Below are positions 1 to 8,399 of a stretch of 64,000 nucleotides of DNA, piece by piece. The DNA is from Haliscomenobacter sp040403615. GTDB lineage: Bacteria > Bacteroidota > Bacteroidia > Chitinophagales > Saprospiraceae. Position numbers and translations under genes: made by a program. The number at the start of each line of letters is the position of its first letter. Position 1 is the first letter of the stretch. The stretch spans positions 1 through 64,000 of the forward strand of contig NZ_JBBAKG010000021.1 in the NCBI RefSeq assembly GCF_040403615.1, written 5' to 3'. The notes beneath the pieces are model-generated. The model saw nothing but the letters and a program-made list of their open reading frames with translations. It had not been told where the DNA came from and did not search any database.

Positions 1-32
1 TTAATTTAATGTGTTAAAGAGGGAATTAAAAT

Positions 33-68
33 AATCCTTGCTCCTTTGAGCAAGGATTGTATTTTTGA
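33..68 (+). terminator. Intrinsic terminator of an upstream gene
   Basis: An 11-bp perfect stem (33-43 with 48-58) closes a CTTT loop and is followed by a T-rich tract. No gene start precedes it in the window, so it probably ends a gene lying to the left. It could also work on the other strand. Confidence 0.7.
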
Positions 69-108
69 TTTTTAATGCAGGGAAATAAAATCCGCAACAC
101 TCTTTATT

Positions 109-1521
109 ATGACCAATAATAAATCAAAACAATTGGCTGCGGCCATTACATTGCCAACGGCAATTGCGTTGATCATTAGTTCAATTATCGGATCAGGAGT
201 TTACAAAAAAGTAGCGCCCATGTCTGATACTCTTCAATCACCTATGTTGGTTATGATTTGTTGGTTGCTCGGTGGGCTAATTAGCCTGGCTGGAGCAATC
301 AGTAATGCCGAAGTGGCAAGTTTGTTGGCTGGAACCGGTGGTGAATACCGTTATTATCGCACAATATACGGCAAATTTTTTGCTTTTATATTCGGATGGG
401 CAAGTTTTGCAGTAATAAAGACTGCAGCGATCGCTTCTATCGCATACGTATTTACCCAATCATTTAATTCGCTGATTCCGCTGCCCCAATTGTTTCCAGA
501 ACTGGCTGGGTTTAACCTGTTTGGCGTGATCTACCCATTTGACAATTTCAGTGTTAAACTTTTTACAGCACTCATTATCGTTTTGCTAACCTATGTGAAT
601 ATTCGGGGCGTGAAATTGGGTGGTCAGATCAGCAAGTTGTTGATTGTCTTGGTACTGTTAGGCATCGGCACCATCGTCGTTTTTGGCATGACTAGTGGAC
701 AGGCAGATTGGAGCCGACTCACCCAAAATGCGACAGGTTACGTAAGTCCGGGCTGGGGTGGATTGGTTTCAGGGATGTTTACCGCTATGCTGGCCGCCTT
801 TTGGGCTTATGAGGGTTGGAATACCATCGGCTACATCGGTGGAGAAATTCAAAATCCCAACCGAAATTTACCGATTGTGTTGTTTTGGGGTGTATTGGCG
901 GTGATTACCGTATATCTTTTGGCCAACGTTACTTACCTCATTTTGCTGCCCATCGATCAATTGATCGAAATCAAGCGCTCAACCAATAGTATTGCCGCAA
1001 TTGAGGCCGTTAAGTCGTTTTGGGGCGCTGGTGGTGGCTACTTCATTTCAGTGTTGATTTTGATTACTACTCTGGCCTCTACCCATACTACCATTCTGCT
1101 TGCTGCACGTACTTATTTTGCCATGGCGGGGGAAGGGGTGTTTTTCAAGGGCGCAGATGAGATTCATCCAACCTATCAAACGCCGAGCAAAGCCTTGATT
1201 TACCAGTGTATTTGGGCATGTGGGTTGGTCTTCACGGGCAGTTTTGACCAATTGACGGATATGCTGATTTTTGCTTCCTTCTTGTTTTATGGAGCGACTA
1301 CTTATGGTGTGTTTGTGTTGCGACGCACCATGCCGGATGCGCACCGTCCATACCGGGTGTGGGGATACCCTGTCGTTCCGATTGTCTTCATCCTGTTTTG
1401 TATTGTTTTGATTGGCAATACCTTGATCAACCAACCCCGGGATGCATTTTTTGGATTGGCACTGATTGCATCGGGTTTGCCCTTCTATTATTTCTGGAGA
1501 AAAAGAGATGTCAACGCTTAA
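109..1521 (+). CDS. APC-family amino acid permease
   Basis: A 470-residue inner-membrane protein with about twelve hydrophobic helices. This is the usual size and form of amino acid-polyamine-organocation transporters, which move amino acids by proton symport or exchange. The first helix carries the family glycine-rich break, GSGVY at residues 28-32, where the substrate backbone is bound in known members. The chain ends in a short basic tail. The family call is firm. The substrate cannot be read from the sequence, and LAT-type exchangers look similar. The gene stands alone, convergent with the patatin gene. Confidence 0.9.
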   Translation: MTNNKSKQLAAAITLPTAIALIISSIIGSGVYKKVAPMSDTLQSPMLVMICWLLGGLISLAGAISNAEVASLLAGTGGEYRYYRTIYGKFFAFIFGWASFAVIKTAAIASIAYVFTQSFNSLIPLPQLFPELAGFNLFGVIYPFDNFSVKLFTALIIVLLTYVNIRGVKLGGQISKLLIVLVLLGIGTIVVFGMTSGQADWSRLTQNATGYVSPGWGGLVSGMFTAMLAAFWAYEGWNTIGYIGGEIQNPNRNLPIVLFWGVLAVITVYLLANVTYLILLPIDQLIEIKRSTNSIAAIEAVKSFWGAGGGYFISVLILITTLASTHTTILLAARTYFAMAGEGVFFKGADEIHPTYQTPSKALIYQCIWACGLVFTGSFDQLTDMLIFASFLFYGATTYGVFVLRRTMPDAHRPYRVWGYPVVPIVFILFCIVLIGNTLINQPRDAFFGLALIASGLPFYYFWRKRDVNA

Positions 1522-1549
1522 TTTTTGCTATTATTGATCAAGAAAGGGT

Positions 1550-2335
1550 CTATCCAAAAGGCAGTTTCTTGATCAATTGTAGTCCATCTGCATAGCCGAT
1601 TTCCAATTGCTGCAAGCGGGCTTGCTCTGAAAAATTGGCCGGGTTGGGCAAAGTACGCGAAGGACGGAGGTACAACAATCGCTCCCCATACTTGCGCTTT
1701 AGTCCCCACAGTAAAGGCAAAAACTTGGATGCTTCAGCTACATCAATCCCGATGAGGAGGTCGATATTGGGCTTTTGAAAGGTCAAATCTACGGGCATAA
1801 TTTTGTATACCCCGCCGTCGATGTATTTGTTGCTGCCAATTTGGTGCGACTGAAAGGCTGGAAAACTGGCACTGCCAATGATGTACTCCACCAGTTGATC
1901 TGCGGGGATTTCTTCCTGAAAATAGGATTCTCCGCGTCGTTGAGAGAGGTTGTAGATGACCAGTCCAAAATCAATGGATGAATTGCGGATCTGGCCTTCA
2001 TTCAAGACCCGGCGCAACAGATTTTTTAGGCCATTTACCCGGATGCCTCGATTGCGCAGGCCATCTTTTACCAAACCCAGGTATCCTTCTTCGGGGTGCT
2101 CGCGCAGGTTGTCAAAAGCTTCTTCGGGCTGGCTGTCGCGCCACAAATCAAGGGCTTTTTGCACATCACCTTGTACGATAAGCGCTGCATTGATGGCGCC
2201 CACCGAGGAACCTGTTGCTACTTTGATGAATGGTTGGAGGCCGTGTTCGTGCAAGGCCTTCCATACGCCAATTTGGTAAGCTCCGCGGGCAGCGCCACCG
2301 GATAGAGAGAGGGCAAGGTTTGGTTCAGTCGTCAT
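1550..2335 (-). CDS. Patatin-like phospholipase
   Basis: A 261-residue cytoplasmic protein with the complete patatin catalytic set: the oxyanion-hole motif GGAARG at residues 13-18, the nucleophile elbow GSSVG at 42-46 (Ser44), and the dyad aspartate in DGG (Asp173). The family hydrolyses acyl esters of phospholipids or neutral lipids. No signal peptide or beta-barrel domain is present, so this is the short RssA/YjjU-type form and not the secreted patatin-barrel fusion common in Bacteroidota. It lies tail to tail with the permease gene. The substrate is unknown. Confidence 0.9.
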   Translation of the reverse strand: MTTEPNLALSLSGGAARGAYQIGVWKALHEHGLQPFIKVATGSSVGAINAALIVQGDVQKALDLWRDSQPEEAFDNLREHPEEGYLGLVKDGLRNRGIRVNGLKNLLRRVLNEGQIRNSSIDFGLVIYNLSQRRGESYFQEEIPADQLVEYIIGSASFPAFQSHQIGSNKYIDGGVYKIMPVDLTFQKPNIDLLIGIDVAEASKFLPLLWGLKRKYGERLLYLRPSRTLPNPANFSEQARLQQLEIGYADGLQLIKKLPFG

Positions 2336-2476
2336 GGGCGAATCATTTAAAGGTATAAAGCTTATTCGTGCTGAAATGTTTACTAAATGCTGATTATTCC
2401 GAATTTGTCCGTAAATTTCGGGTAGCTATTTATCAGGCGTTGAAATAAAATACCCTCATTTTCATTGTAATATTTT

Positions 2477-3163
2477 ATGAGAAAAGAAAGAATTGTAGTC
2501 CTTACTGGAGCAGGAATGAGTGCCGAAAGCGGGATCAGCACTTTTCGGGATGCCAATGGCTTATGGGAAAAACACGACGTCATGGATGTGGCTTCAATTG
2601 ATGGTTGGCATCGAGACCAGGAATTGGTGTTGAAGTTTTACAACCAAAGACGCAAGCAACTCAAAAAGGTCAAACCCAATGCTGCGCATCTGGCCTTGGT
2701 TGAGCTCGAGCAAAAATACGACGTCAAAATTGTTACCCAAAACGTTGATGATCTTCACGAAAGGGCAGGCAGTTCTTCAATTGTACATTTGCATGGCGAG
2801 TTGCGCAAAGTGCGCTGTACCAAATGCGAAAACCTGATTTTGGAGTGGGAAGAAGATCTTAACCAAGGCATTTTGTGCGAAAAAGGCCATCAAATGCGCC
2901 CCCACATCGTGTGGTTTGGTGAGGCCGTTCCCAAAATAGAGGAGGGCGCCAGGGCCGTGTCCGAATGCGATTGCCTCATCATCATTGGCACTTCAATGCA
3001 GGTTTATCCGGCTGCGGGGTTAGTCGATTATGCGCCAGGTCATGCCCCGATTTATTACATTGATCCCAAGCCCGCTTTTTCGAAGCATGATTTTCCAAAC
3101 ATAAACATCATTGCCCAAAAAGCAACCGTGGGGGTGCGGAAATTGGTGGATGATTTGCTTTAA
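2477..3163 (+). CDS. cobB: SIR2-family NAD-dependent protein deacylase
   Basis: A 228-residue sirtuin. It shows the NAD-binding GAGMSAESGI at residues 11-20, TQNVDDLH at 87-94 and the catalytic HxHGE (His106). The zinc ribbon is incomplete: CxxC is present (Cys114, Cys117), but the second pair has one cysteine (Cys134) followed by GH. Class III sirtuins of this kind remove acetyl or succinyl groups from lysines using NAD. The start is the first ATG and gives the family N-terminus. Convergent in orientation with nothing close; probably a single-gene unit. Confidence 0.92.
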   Translation: MRKERIVVLTGAGMSAESGISTFRDANGLWEKHDVMDVASIDGWHRDQELVLKFYNQRRKQLKKVKPNAAHLALVELEQKYDVKIVTQNVDDLHERAGSSSIVHLHGELRKVRCTKCENLILEWEEDLNQGILCEKGHQMRPHIVWFGEAVPKIEEGARAVSECDCLIIIGTSMQVYPAAGLVDYAPGHAPIYYIDPKPAFSKHDFPNINIIAQKATVGVRKLVDDLL

Positions 3164-3200
3164 TTAGGATCCAGCACTTATCCAAAGAAAAAAGACAAAC

Positions 3201-4808
3201 ATGACTTTTGACTACATCATCATCGGAGCAGGTTCAGCGGGTTGTGTACTGGCCAATCGCTTGTCGGCCAATCCCGAAAATCAGGTCTTGCTGCTAGAGG
3301 CCGGTGGCCCCGATCGCAAATTGGAAATCCACATCCCCGCTGGCTATGCCAAATTGCACCGCTCGGAGGTAGACTGGGGCTTTGAAACCGAACCCCAGGC
3401 CAATCTGTACAACCGTAAAGTATACCTGCCCAGGGGCAAAGCCCTCGGAGGGAGCAGCTCTACCAACGCCATGGCCTACATTCGGGGAAATCAGGAAGAT
3501 TACAACGACTGGGCCAAACTGGGCAACACTGCTTGGGGCTTTGACCAGGTTTTACCCTACTTCAAACGTTCCGAAAACAATGAACAATTGAGCCAATTGG
3601 GCAATGATTATCATGGTTCAGGCGGTTTGTTGAATGTCACCTTTAACCAAAATTTCCGCACGCCGAGTGCCGATGCATTTGTGGCCTCCTGTATTGAATC
3701 TGGTATTCCCGCCAACCAGGACGTCAATGGCGCAATACAGGAAGGAGCTGGGCTGTTTCAATTTACCATCAAAGATCAAAAGCGGCACAGTACGGCAACT
3801 GCTTTTTTGAAACCAGTATTGAATCGCCCAAATTTAACCGTTGTCACCTGGGCGCAGACCCAGCGGATTTTGATCGAAAACGACAAAGCGGTTGGCGTAG
3901 AATTTTTGCAAAAAGGAAAATCGCTGCAAACGGCAAAAGCCAAGAAGGAGGTCATCCTCAGTGCGGGTGCTTTCAATAGTCCACAGTTGTTGTTGCTTTC
4001 AGGAGTAGGAGCTTCTGATGAATTGCAAAAATGGGGGATACCCCTAAAAAAAGAACTGCCAGGGGTAGGGCAAAACTTGCAGGATCACCTGTTTGTCAAT
4101 ACTTCAGCGATTACCACCTCAAAAGGCCTCAATCACGCATTGACGCCGTTTAATCAACTGCGCTACCTGTTGCAATACGCCTTCCAAAAATCGGGGCCAA
4201 TGACCATCGGGCCTTTAGAAGCCGTAGCGTTTACCAAAATATTCAAAGACCATGACCGCCCGGATCTGCAATTGCATTTTGCCCCCATTCAAGCGGATTA
4301 CTCTACCGACCTGCACAATTGGAAGACTTTGCCTACCGTAGATGGATACAGCATTTTACCTACGCTCCTCAAGCCCAAAAGCAGAGGCTACGTTGGGCTG
4401 CATTCAACGGATCCCAATGCTGCGCCCTTGATTCAACCCAATTTCTTGAGCCAGGAACATGACCTGAATATCTTGGTAGAAGGCATCAAGTTGGCCATGG
4501 AAATCATGGAAAAGAAACCTTTGCTGGACTTGACCAAATCCCGGGTGATGCCACCTGCCTACGGGGCATCAGACGATGCCATTGCCGATCACATCAAACA
4601 CCGGGTTGAAACGGTTTACCACCCCATCGGAACCTGTAAAATGGGTAGTGATGAGTTGGCGGTGGTTGATGATCAATTGCGGGTACATGGCATCGAAGGC
4701 TTGCGCGTAGTCGATGCATCGATAATGCCTACGATTGTTTCGGGCAATACCAATGCGTCCGTCATTATGATTGCAGAGAAAGCTGCGGATTTTTTCATCG
4801 TTCCTTAG
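3201..4808 (+). CDS. GMC-family FAD oxidoreductase (choline/alcohol dehydrogenase-like)
   Basis: A 535-residue flavoprotein with an N-terminal FAD-binding GAGSAGCVLANRL (about residues 8-20), the GMC signature 1 (RGKALGGSSSTNAM) and the C-terminal catalytic pair, a His in VYHPIGTCKMG (near 473) and an Asn in SGNTNAS (near 514). Members oxidise alcohols such as choline, or glucose and aromatic alcohols. Sequence alone does not separate choline dehydrogenase from related alcohol dehydrogenases, and no betaine aldehyde dehydrogenase or betaine transporter lies nearby. No signal peptide is seen. Confidence 0.9.
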   Translation: MTFDYIIIGAGSAGCVLANRLSANPENQVLLLEAGGPDRKLEIHIPAGYAKLHRSEVDWGFETEPQANLYNRKVYLPRGKALGGSSSTNAMAYIRGNQEDYNDWAKLGNTAWGFDQVLPYFKRSENNEQLSQLGNDYHGSGGLLNVTFNQNFRTPSADAFVASCIESGIPANQDVNGAIQEGAGLFQFTIKDQKRHSTATAFLKPVLNRPNLTVVTWAQTQRILIENDKAVGVEFLQKGKSLQTAKAKKEVILSAGAFNSPQLLLLSGVGASDELQKWGIPLKKELPGVGQNLQDHLFVNTSAITTSKGLNHALTPFNQLRYLLQYAFQKSGPMTIGPLEAVAFTKIFKDHDRPDLQLHFAPIQADYSTDLHNWKTLPTVDGYSILPTLLKPKSRGYVGLHSTDPNAAPLIQPNFLSQEHDLNILVEGIKLAMEIMEKKPLLDLTKSRVMPPAYGASDDAIADHIKHRVETVYHPIGTCKMGSDELAVVDDQLRVHGIEGLRVVDASIMPTIVSGNTNASVIMIAEKAADFFIVP

Positions 4809-4825
4809 GTAGTGTTGATTGATTT

Positions 4826-5716
4826 TTACTGCTCATTCTTTTTGGCCCAATACCTCAACAACCCAGCCACACTCATGTGGGCAGGATTGGCAGCAGCGTA
4901 TTTTTCCAAATCATCGCTATTGGCGCCGCCTTCTACCAATTGTTGTTGTACATATTCCTCAAAAATGGGTACAATGGTTTCGGCAGGAGTTTGGGCATCA
5001 AAATGCGGTTTGATCCAATTGGCCCAATCCAGTAGGCGTTTTTCCAAATCCAGTAAATGATGCGGAATATCTTCGCTGACTGACCCAAAATGGGTCAAGA
5101 ACAATTGAGAAGGCTTCAAGCTCGACAACAAACGAATGGATTGCAACCAATCTTCTACATTGATGTCTGGCGGTGGACAAGGAGGTACTACGATGCCATT
5201 GCCAATTTTCACACCAGCTACATCACCTGTAAATACATTATCACCGATTTGCCATACCAAGTGGTGTACAGCGTGGCCAGGCGTATGCCAGGCTTTGACC
5301 TGCAAGTCTTCAAGATAGATGGTTTCCCCATGTGCAACCACCCGGAGCTGCTCTTGCGGGATAGGATTCATTTCTCCCCACAGCATATCCATTTGATCTT
5401 GATAAATGCGGCGCGCAGAATTGAGTAATTTTTCAGGATTATTCATGTGCTTTGCCCCAAATGGATGGAGGTAAATGGTTGCACCATGCTTGGCAAATGC
5501 CCAGGCCGCTCCAGCATGGTCAAAGTGAATGTGGGTGATGAAAACATGCTTAATATCTGCCGGGGTGTAGCCATATTGGGCCAGTCCCGCTTCAAGTACT
5601 GGGAATGTGGAGTAAGGCCCCGTTTCAATCAGAACTGGGCCACTGTCGGTTTCTATCAGAAATGCTGCTATCGCTTCCGAAGCACCCAAAAATTGAAGGT
5701 CGAGGATTTTGATCAT
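4826..5716 (-). CDS. MBL-fold metallo-hydrolase
   Basis: A 296-residue metallo-beta-lactamase-fold enzyme. The metal-binding motif HIHFDH lies at residues 62-67, followed by a histidine in HTPGHAVHH and an aspartate in GDVAG, which complete the dinuclear site. Glyoxalase II, lactonase and other thioesterases share this layout, and the product class cannot be fixed from motifs. It is convergent with the GMC oxidoreductase, separated by 17 bases. A C-terminal helical extension follows the catalytic core, as in many stand-alone MBL hydrolases of Bacteroidota. Confidence 0.88.
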   Translation of the reverse strand: MIKILDLQFLGASEAIAAFLIETDSGPVLIETGPYSTFPVLEAGLAQYGYTPADIKHVFITHIHFDHAGAAWAFAKHGATIYLHPFGAKHMNNPEKLLNSARRIYQDQMDMLWGEMNPIPQEQLRVVAHGETIYLEDLQVKAWHTPGHAVHHLVWQIGDNVFTGDVAGVKIGNGIVVPPCPPPDINVEDWLQSIRLLSSLKPSQLFLTHFGSVSEDIPHHLLDLEKRLLDWANWIKPHFDAQTPAETIVPIFEEYVQQQLVEGGANSDDLEKYAAANPAHMSVAGLLRYWAKKNEQ

Positions 5717-5872
5717 AAGCTTGTTTTGAGTTGGTAAATATAGGATGAAGAGTTGAACAGTTGAACTATAAATGAAGCGAAAAGTTTAATAAAAGAAACC
5801 TGAATGCTTACCTGCTTAGTTAAAAACAGTATCATTGTAACCTACTATAAACCATTTCAATTTCATTTAGGC

Positions 5873-7132
5873 ATGCGGCATATCATTTCTACCTGTGTAT
5901 TGTGTTTTTCCCTACAGTTATTGGTTGCTCAAACCTCATCGCTTCAACTTAGTCGCCCAGAACTGCTCAATAAAGTCAAAGGCATGCTGATTGGTTCCGC
6001 TATTGGCGATGCGATGGGCGCGCCTACCGAAATGTGGTCGCGCGATAACATCAAAATGGAGTACGGTTTCGTTGACCACCTGGATTCCATGGTGCGTGAA
6101 CCCTCGCCCGAAGGTACCTGGCGCATGAACCTCCCTGCAGGTGGCACTACCGATGATACGCGTTGGAAAAAACTGGTGGTGCAATACTTGTTGAACACCG
6201 GAAGCAAGGGCGAATTCAGTGCAAAAGATTTCGCCAGCCTACTAGTAAAAGAATACGAAGCAGCCATCAAAGGGCTCAAGAACACCGAAGGATTTGCTCC
6301 CGAACCTTATGAAGACCAGGCCCGGCGCATGGCCTGGTTGCAAGAGTGGGCTTTGGTGGCTCGTCCTTTCATTGCTGGAGATTACCTTAAATATAACGAA
6401 GCCCTCAACCGTTTTTACGGAGGAGAAATGGTCTGTGGTGGCCTTTTGTATGCTCCTGCTACAGGCTTGCTTTTTCCTGGAAACCCTTTGAAAGCCTACG
6501 AGGAAACCTATAAAATCTGCATTTTTGACATCGGATATGCCCGTGACCTGAGTGCATTAATTGCCGCCATGACCGCGCAGGGGATGACTAAAGGTGCGAC
6601 TGGAGAATCGATGTTGTCGGTTTTTCGGGATGTGGATCCACAAGGTTTTTTCAAAAGCCGCCTGGTGGGGCGCTCCGCTTACCGCATTTTGCGCGAAGCG
6701 CGGCAGATCATTTTTGCAACCCAAAAATTGCAGTGGTCTGATGTAGACAGCACCAAATTACCCCATCCAAAGCACCTCAAGCTGGATGCGCTGTACCTGA
6801 CCCGCATGCAAAAGGCGTTTGAATTGCTGGACGCCAAAAACCAGGACATGCCCTTTCATGCCGGAGAAATCACCCTTGAAGTGCTAACAGCCATGCTTTT
6901 TGCAGATTTTGACTTTGAAAAAGCACTCATTTTTCTGGTCAATTATGGTCGCGACAACGATACCACTTCGGCTATTTTAGGGGGAGTCCTGGGGGCATTT
7001 TGCGGAGCAGATCATCTGCCTGCCCGCTTGGTGGAACCGGTTCTGCGGGAGAATAAAAAACTCTTGGATAACGATTTGGAACAAATGGCCAATCAACTGA
7101 CCGATAAAATTCTGGCAATGCAACAACATTAA
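5873..7132 (+). CDS. Secreted ADP-ribosylglycohydrolase-family protein
   Basis: A 419-residue protein starting at the ATG that opens a clear signal peptide (MRHIISTCVLCF...VAQ); an upstream in-frame start at 5804 would bury that signal. The mature chain has the ARH/DraG signature: GSAIGDAMGAPTE near the N-terminus, GGTTDDT, and the C-terminal GRDNDTTSAILGG, whose acidic residues bind two magnesium ions in the family. Known members cleave ADP-ribose from proteins or related N-/O-glycosidic bonds. Export is unusual for this mostly cytosolic family. The next gene starts 6 bases after the stop, so the two form an operon. Confidence 0.85.
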   Translation: MRHIISTCVLCFSLQLLVAQTSSLQLSRPELLNKVKGMLIGSAIGDAMGAPTEMWSRDNIKMEYGFVDHLDSMVREPSPEGTWRMNLPAGGTTDDTRWKKLVVQYLLNTGSKGEFSAKDFASLLVKEYEAAIKGLKNTEGFAPEPYEDQARRMAWLQEWALVARPFIAGDYLKYNEALNRFYGGEMVCGGLLYAPATGLLFPGNPLKAYEETYKICIFDIGYARDLSALIAAMTAQGMTKGATGESMLSVFRDVDPQGFFKSRLVGRSAYRILREARQIIFATQKLQWSDVDSTKLPHPKHLKLDALYLTRMQKAFELLDAKNQDMPFHAGEITLEVLTAMLFADFDFEKALIFLVNYGRDNDTTSAILGGVLGAFCGADHLPARLVEPVLRENKKLLDNDLEQMANQLTDKILAMQQH

Positions 7133-7138
7133 TTACCT

Positions 7139-8134
7139 ATGCATTTAGACAAAGATCAACTGCCTGAGATCGAAAACTGGTTGCTCGATCACCAAATTAT
7201 TGCCGGTAACGAGCCCGTCATATCTGCTGAAAAAGCAGGCGAAGGCAACATGAATTACACCCTACGCGTAAAAACCACCGAGCGCAGCCTGATCCTGAAG
7301 CAAGCCCGGCCCTACGTAGAAAAATACCCGACCATTCCTGCGCCCATCGAACGGGCGGACATGGAAGCCGCGTTTTTTGCAGCAACCTCATCCTGGGAAA
7401 GGGTAGGGGGGATGCTCCCCAAATCGTTGTATTTTAGCCCAGAAGATCATTTGCAAGTGATTGAAGATTTGGGCGAAGGGACAGATTTTACGGCCTATTA
7501 TGCCCAGAAAGAGGCTTTGCCTGAATCTGATCTCGCACATCTGCTCGTCTTTTTGCGTACGCTGCACCAACAAAGCCGGGAAACACCATCCGCCACAAAT
7601 TTTCAGAACCGCGCCATGCGGGAGCTCAACCATTTCCACATTTTTGATTTTCCGTTTCAGCAAGAGAATGGCCTAAACCTAGAAGCCATTCAACCTGGAT
7701 TGCAATCACTGGCTGAACGGACTATTTTTTCACACCCGACCTTGCGAACAAAGACCCTGGCCCTGGGCCAAATTTACCTGGCTGACGGAGATACGCTGCT
7801 GCACGGAGATTTTTTTCCAGGCAGTTGGTTGCGCACCAGAAGAGGCGTTTTTGTGATTGACCCAGAGTTCTGTTTTCGAGGAACTCCTGCTTTTGACTTG
7901 GGGGTTTGTCTGGCGCATTTGTGTTTCTGCGGCATGACCTGGAGTGCTGCACTAGATTGCTTCAATACCCATTATGGCGAATTTGATGCCGCTGCTTGTC
8001 AGGATTTCGCAGCAGTGGAAATCCTGCGCAGATTTTTTGGCGTCGCGCAATTGCCCTTGGACATGGGCATTCCTGAAAAGGAAACCTTGACAAGATTGGC
8101 AATGGAACAACTTGGGTTGGAGCTGGAATTGTGA
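7139..8134 (+). CDS. Phosphotransferase-family kinase (APH/methylthioribose kinase-like)
   Basis: A 331-residue protein of the aminoglycoside phosphotransferase superfamily. It has a nucleotide-binding segment (AGEGNMNYTLRV, LILKQ with the ATP-contacting lysine near residue 59), the catalytic LLHGDFF (about 220-226) and the metal-binding IDPEF (about 239-243). HGD followed by a Gly/Ser-rich turn is reminiscent of 5-methylthioribose kinase, but the methionine-salvage partners are absent. It most likely phosphorylates a small hydroxylated molecule. It is translationally close to the ADP-ribosylglycohydrolase gene, hinting at a shared sugar or nucleoside substrate. Confidence 0.8.
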   Translation: MHLDKDQLPEIENWLLDHQIIAGNEPVISAEKAGEGNMNYTLRVKTTERSLILKQARPYVEKYPTIPAPIERADMEAAFFAATSSWERVGGMLPKSLYFSPEDHLQVIEDLGEGTDFTAYYAQKEALPESDLAHLLVFLRTLHQQSRETPSATNFQNRAMRELNHFHIFDFPFQQENGLNLEAIQPGLQSLAERTIFSHPTLRTKTLALGQIYLADGDTLLHGDFFPGSWLRTRRGVFVIDPEFCFRGTPAFDLGVCLAHLCFCGMTWSAALDCFNTHYGEFDAAACQDFAAVEILRRFFGVAQLPLDMGIPEKETLTRLAMEQLGLELEL

Positions 8135-8161
8135 GAAGGTGGAGTTTTTTGATCTCACATT
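8128..8161 (+). terminator. Hairpin over the stop codon of the kinase gene
   Basis: GTGAGA at 8131-8136, overlapping the TGA stop, pairs with TCTCAC at 8153-8158, and the loop contains a run of T. It may end the two-gene operon at 5873-8134, though the T run lies inside the loop and not after it. Confidence 0.4.
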
Positions 8162-8220
8162 ACGCAGTACTTAAAAGTCCACATAACCTGAAATATCCAT
8201 AGCAATGCGGAAAAGGCCTT

Positions 8221-8342
8221 ATTGAAATCCCGATTTTGCGGAAGTGGAGGCGGGTTAAGCGAAAAACTGTTTGAGACCCGACGCAGGAGGGGCGAGTTTT
8301 TTTCGCGCCGCCGGAGCTTTCGCAAAATCGTAGGATTTCAAT
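8221..8342. repeat. 122-base nested palindromic element
   Basis: Arms of 20 bases (8221-8240 and 8321-8342) match perfectly apart from a two-base TA bulge on the right. Inside is a second inverted pair (GCGAAAAACT near 8259 with AGTTTTTTTCGC near 8295) that closes a GC-rich loop. It fills the gap between the convergent kinase and ffh genes. It has the form of a REP/MITE-like structured repeat and lacks any coding capacity. Confidence 0.6.
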
Positions 8343-8359
8343 ACAGCCTTGATTTTTTT

Positions 8360-8393
8360 GGTTACTTTTTGTATCAGACAAAAAGTGACAAGC
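8360..8393. repeat. Short inverted repeat downstream of ffh
   Basis: GGTTACTTTTTGT, a short loop, then ACAAAAAGTGAC form a hairpin just outside the ffh stop codon. On the ffh strand it could act as a transcription end, but no clean T tract follows. Confidence 0.4.
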
Positions 8394-8399
8394 GTTCCA

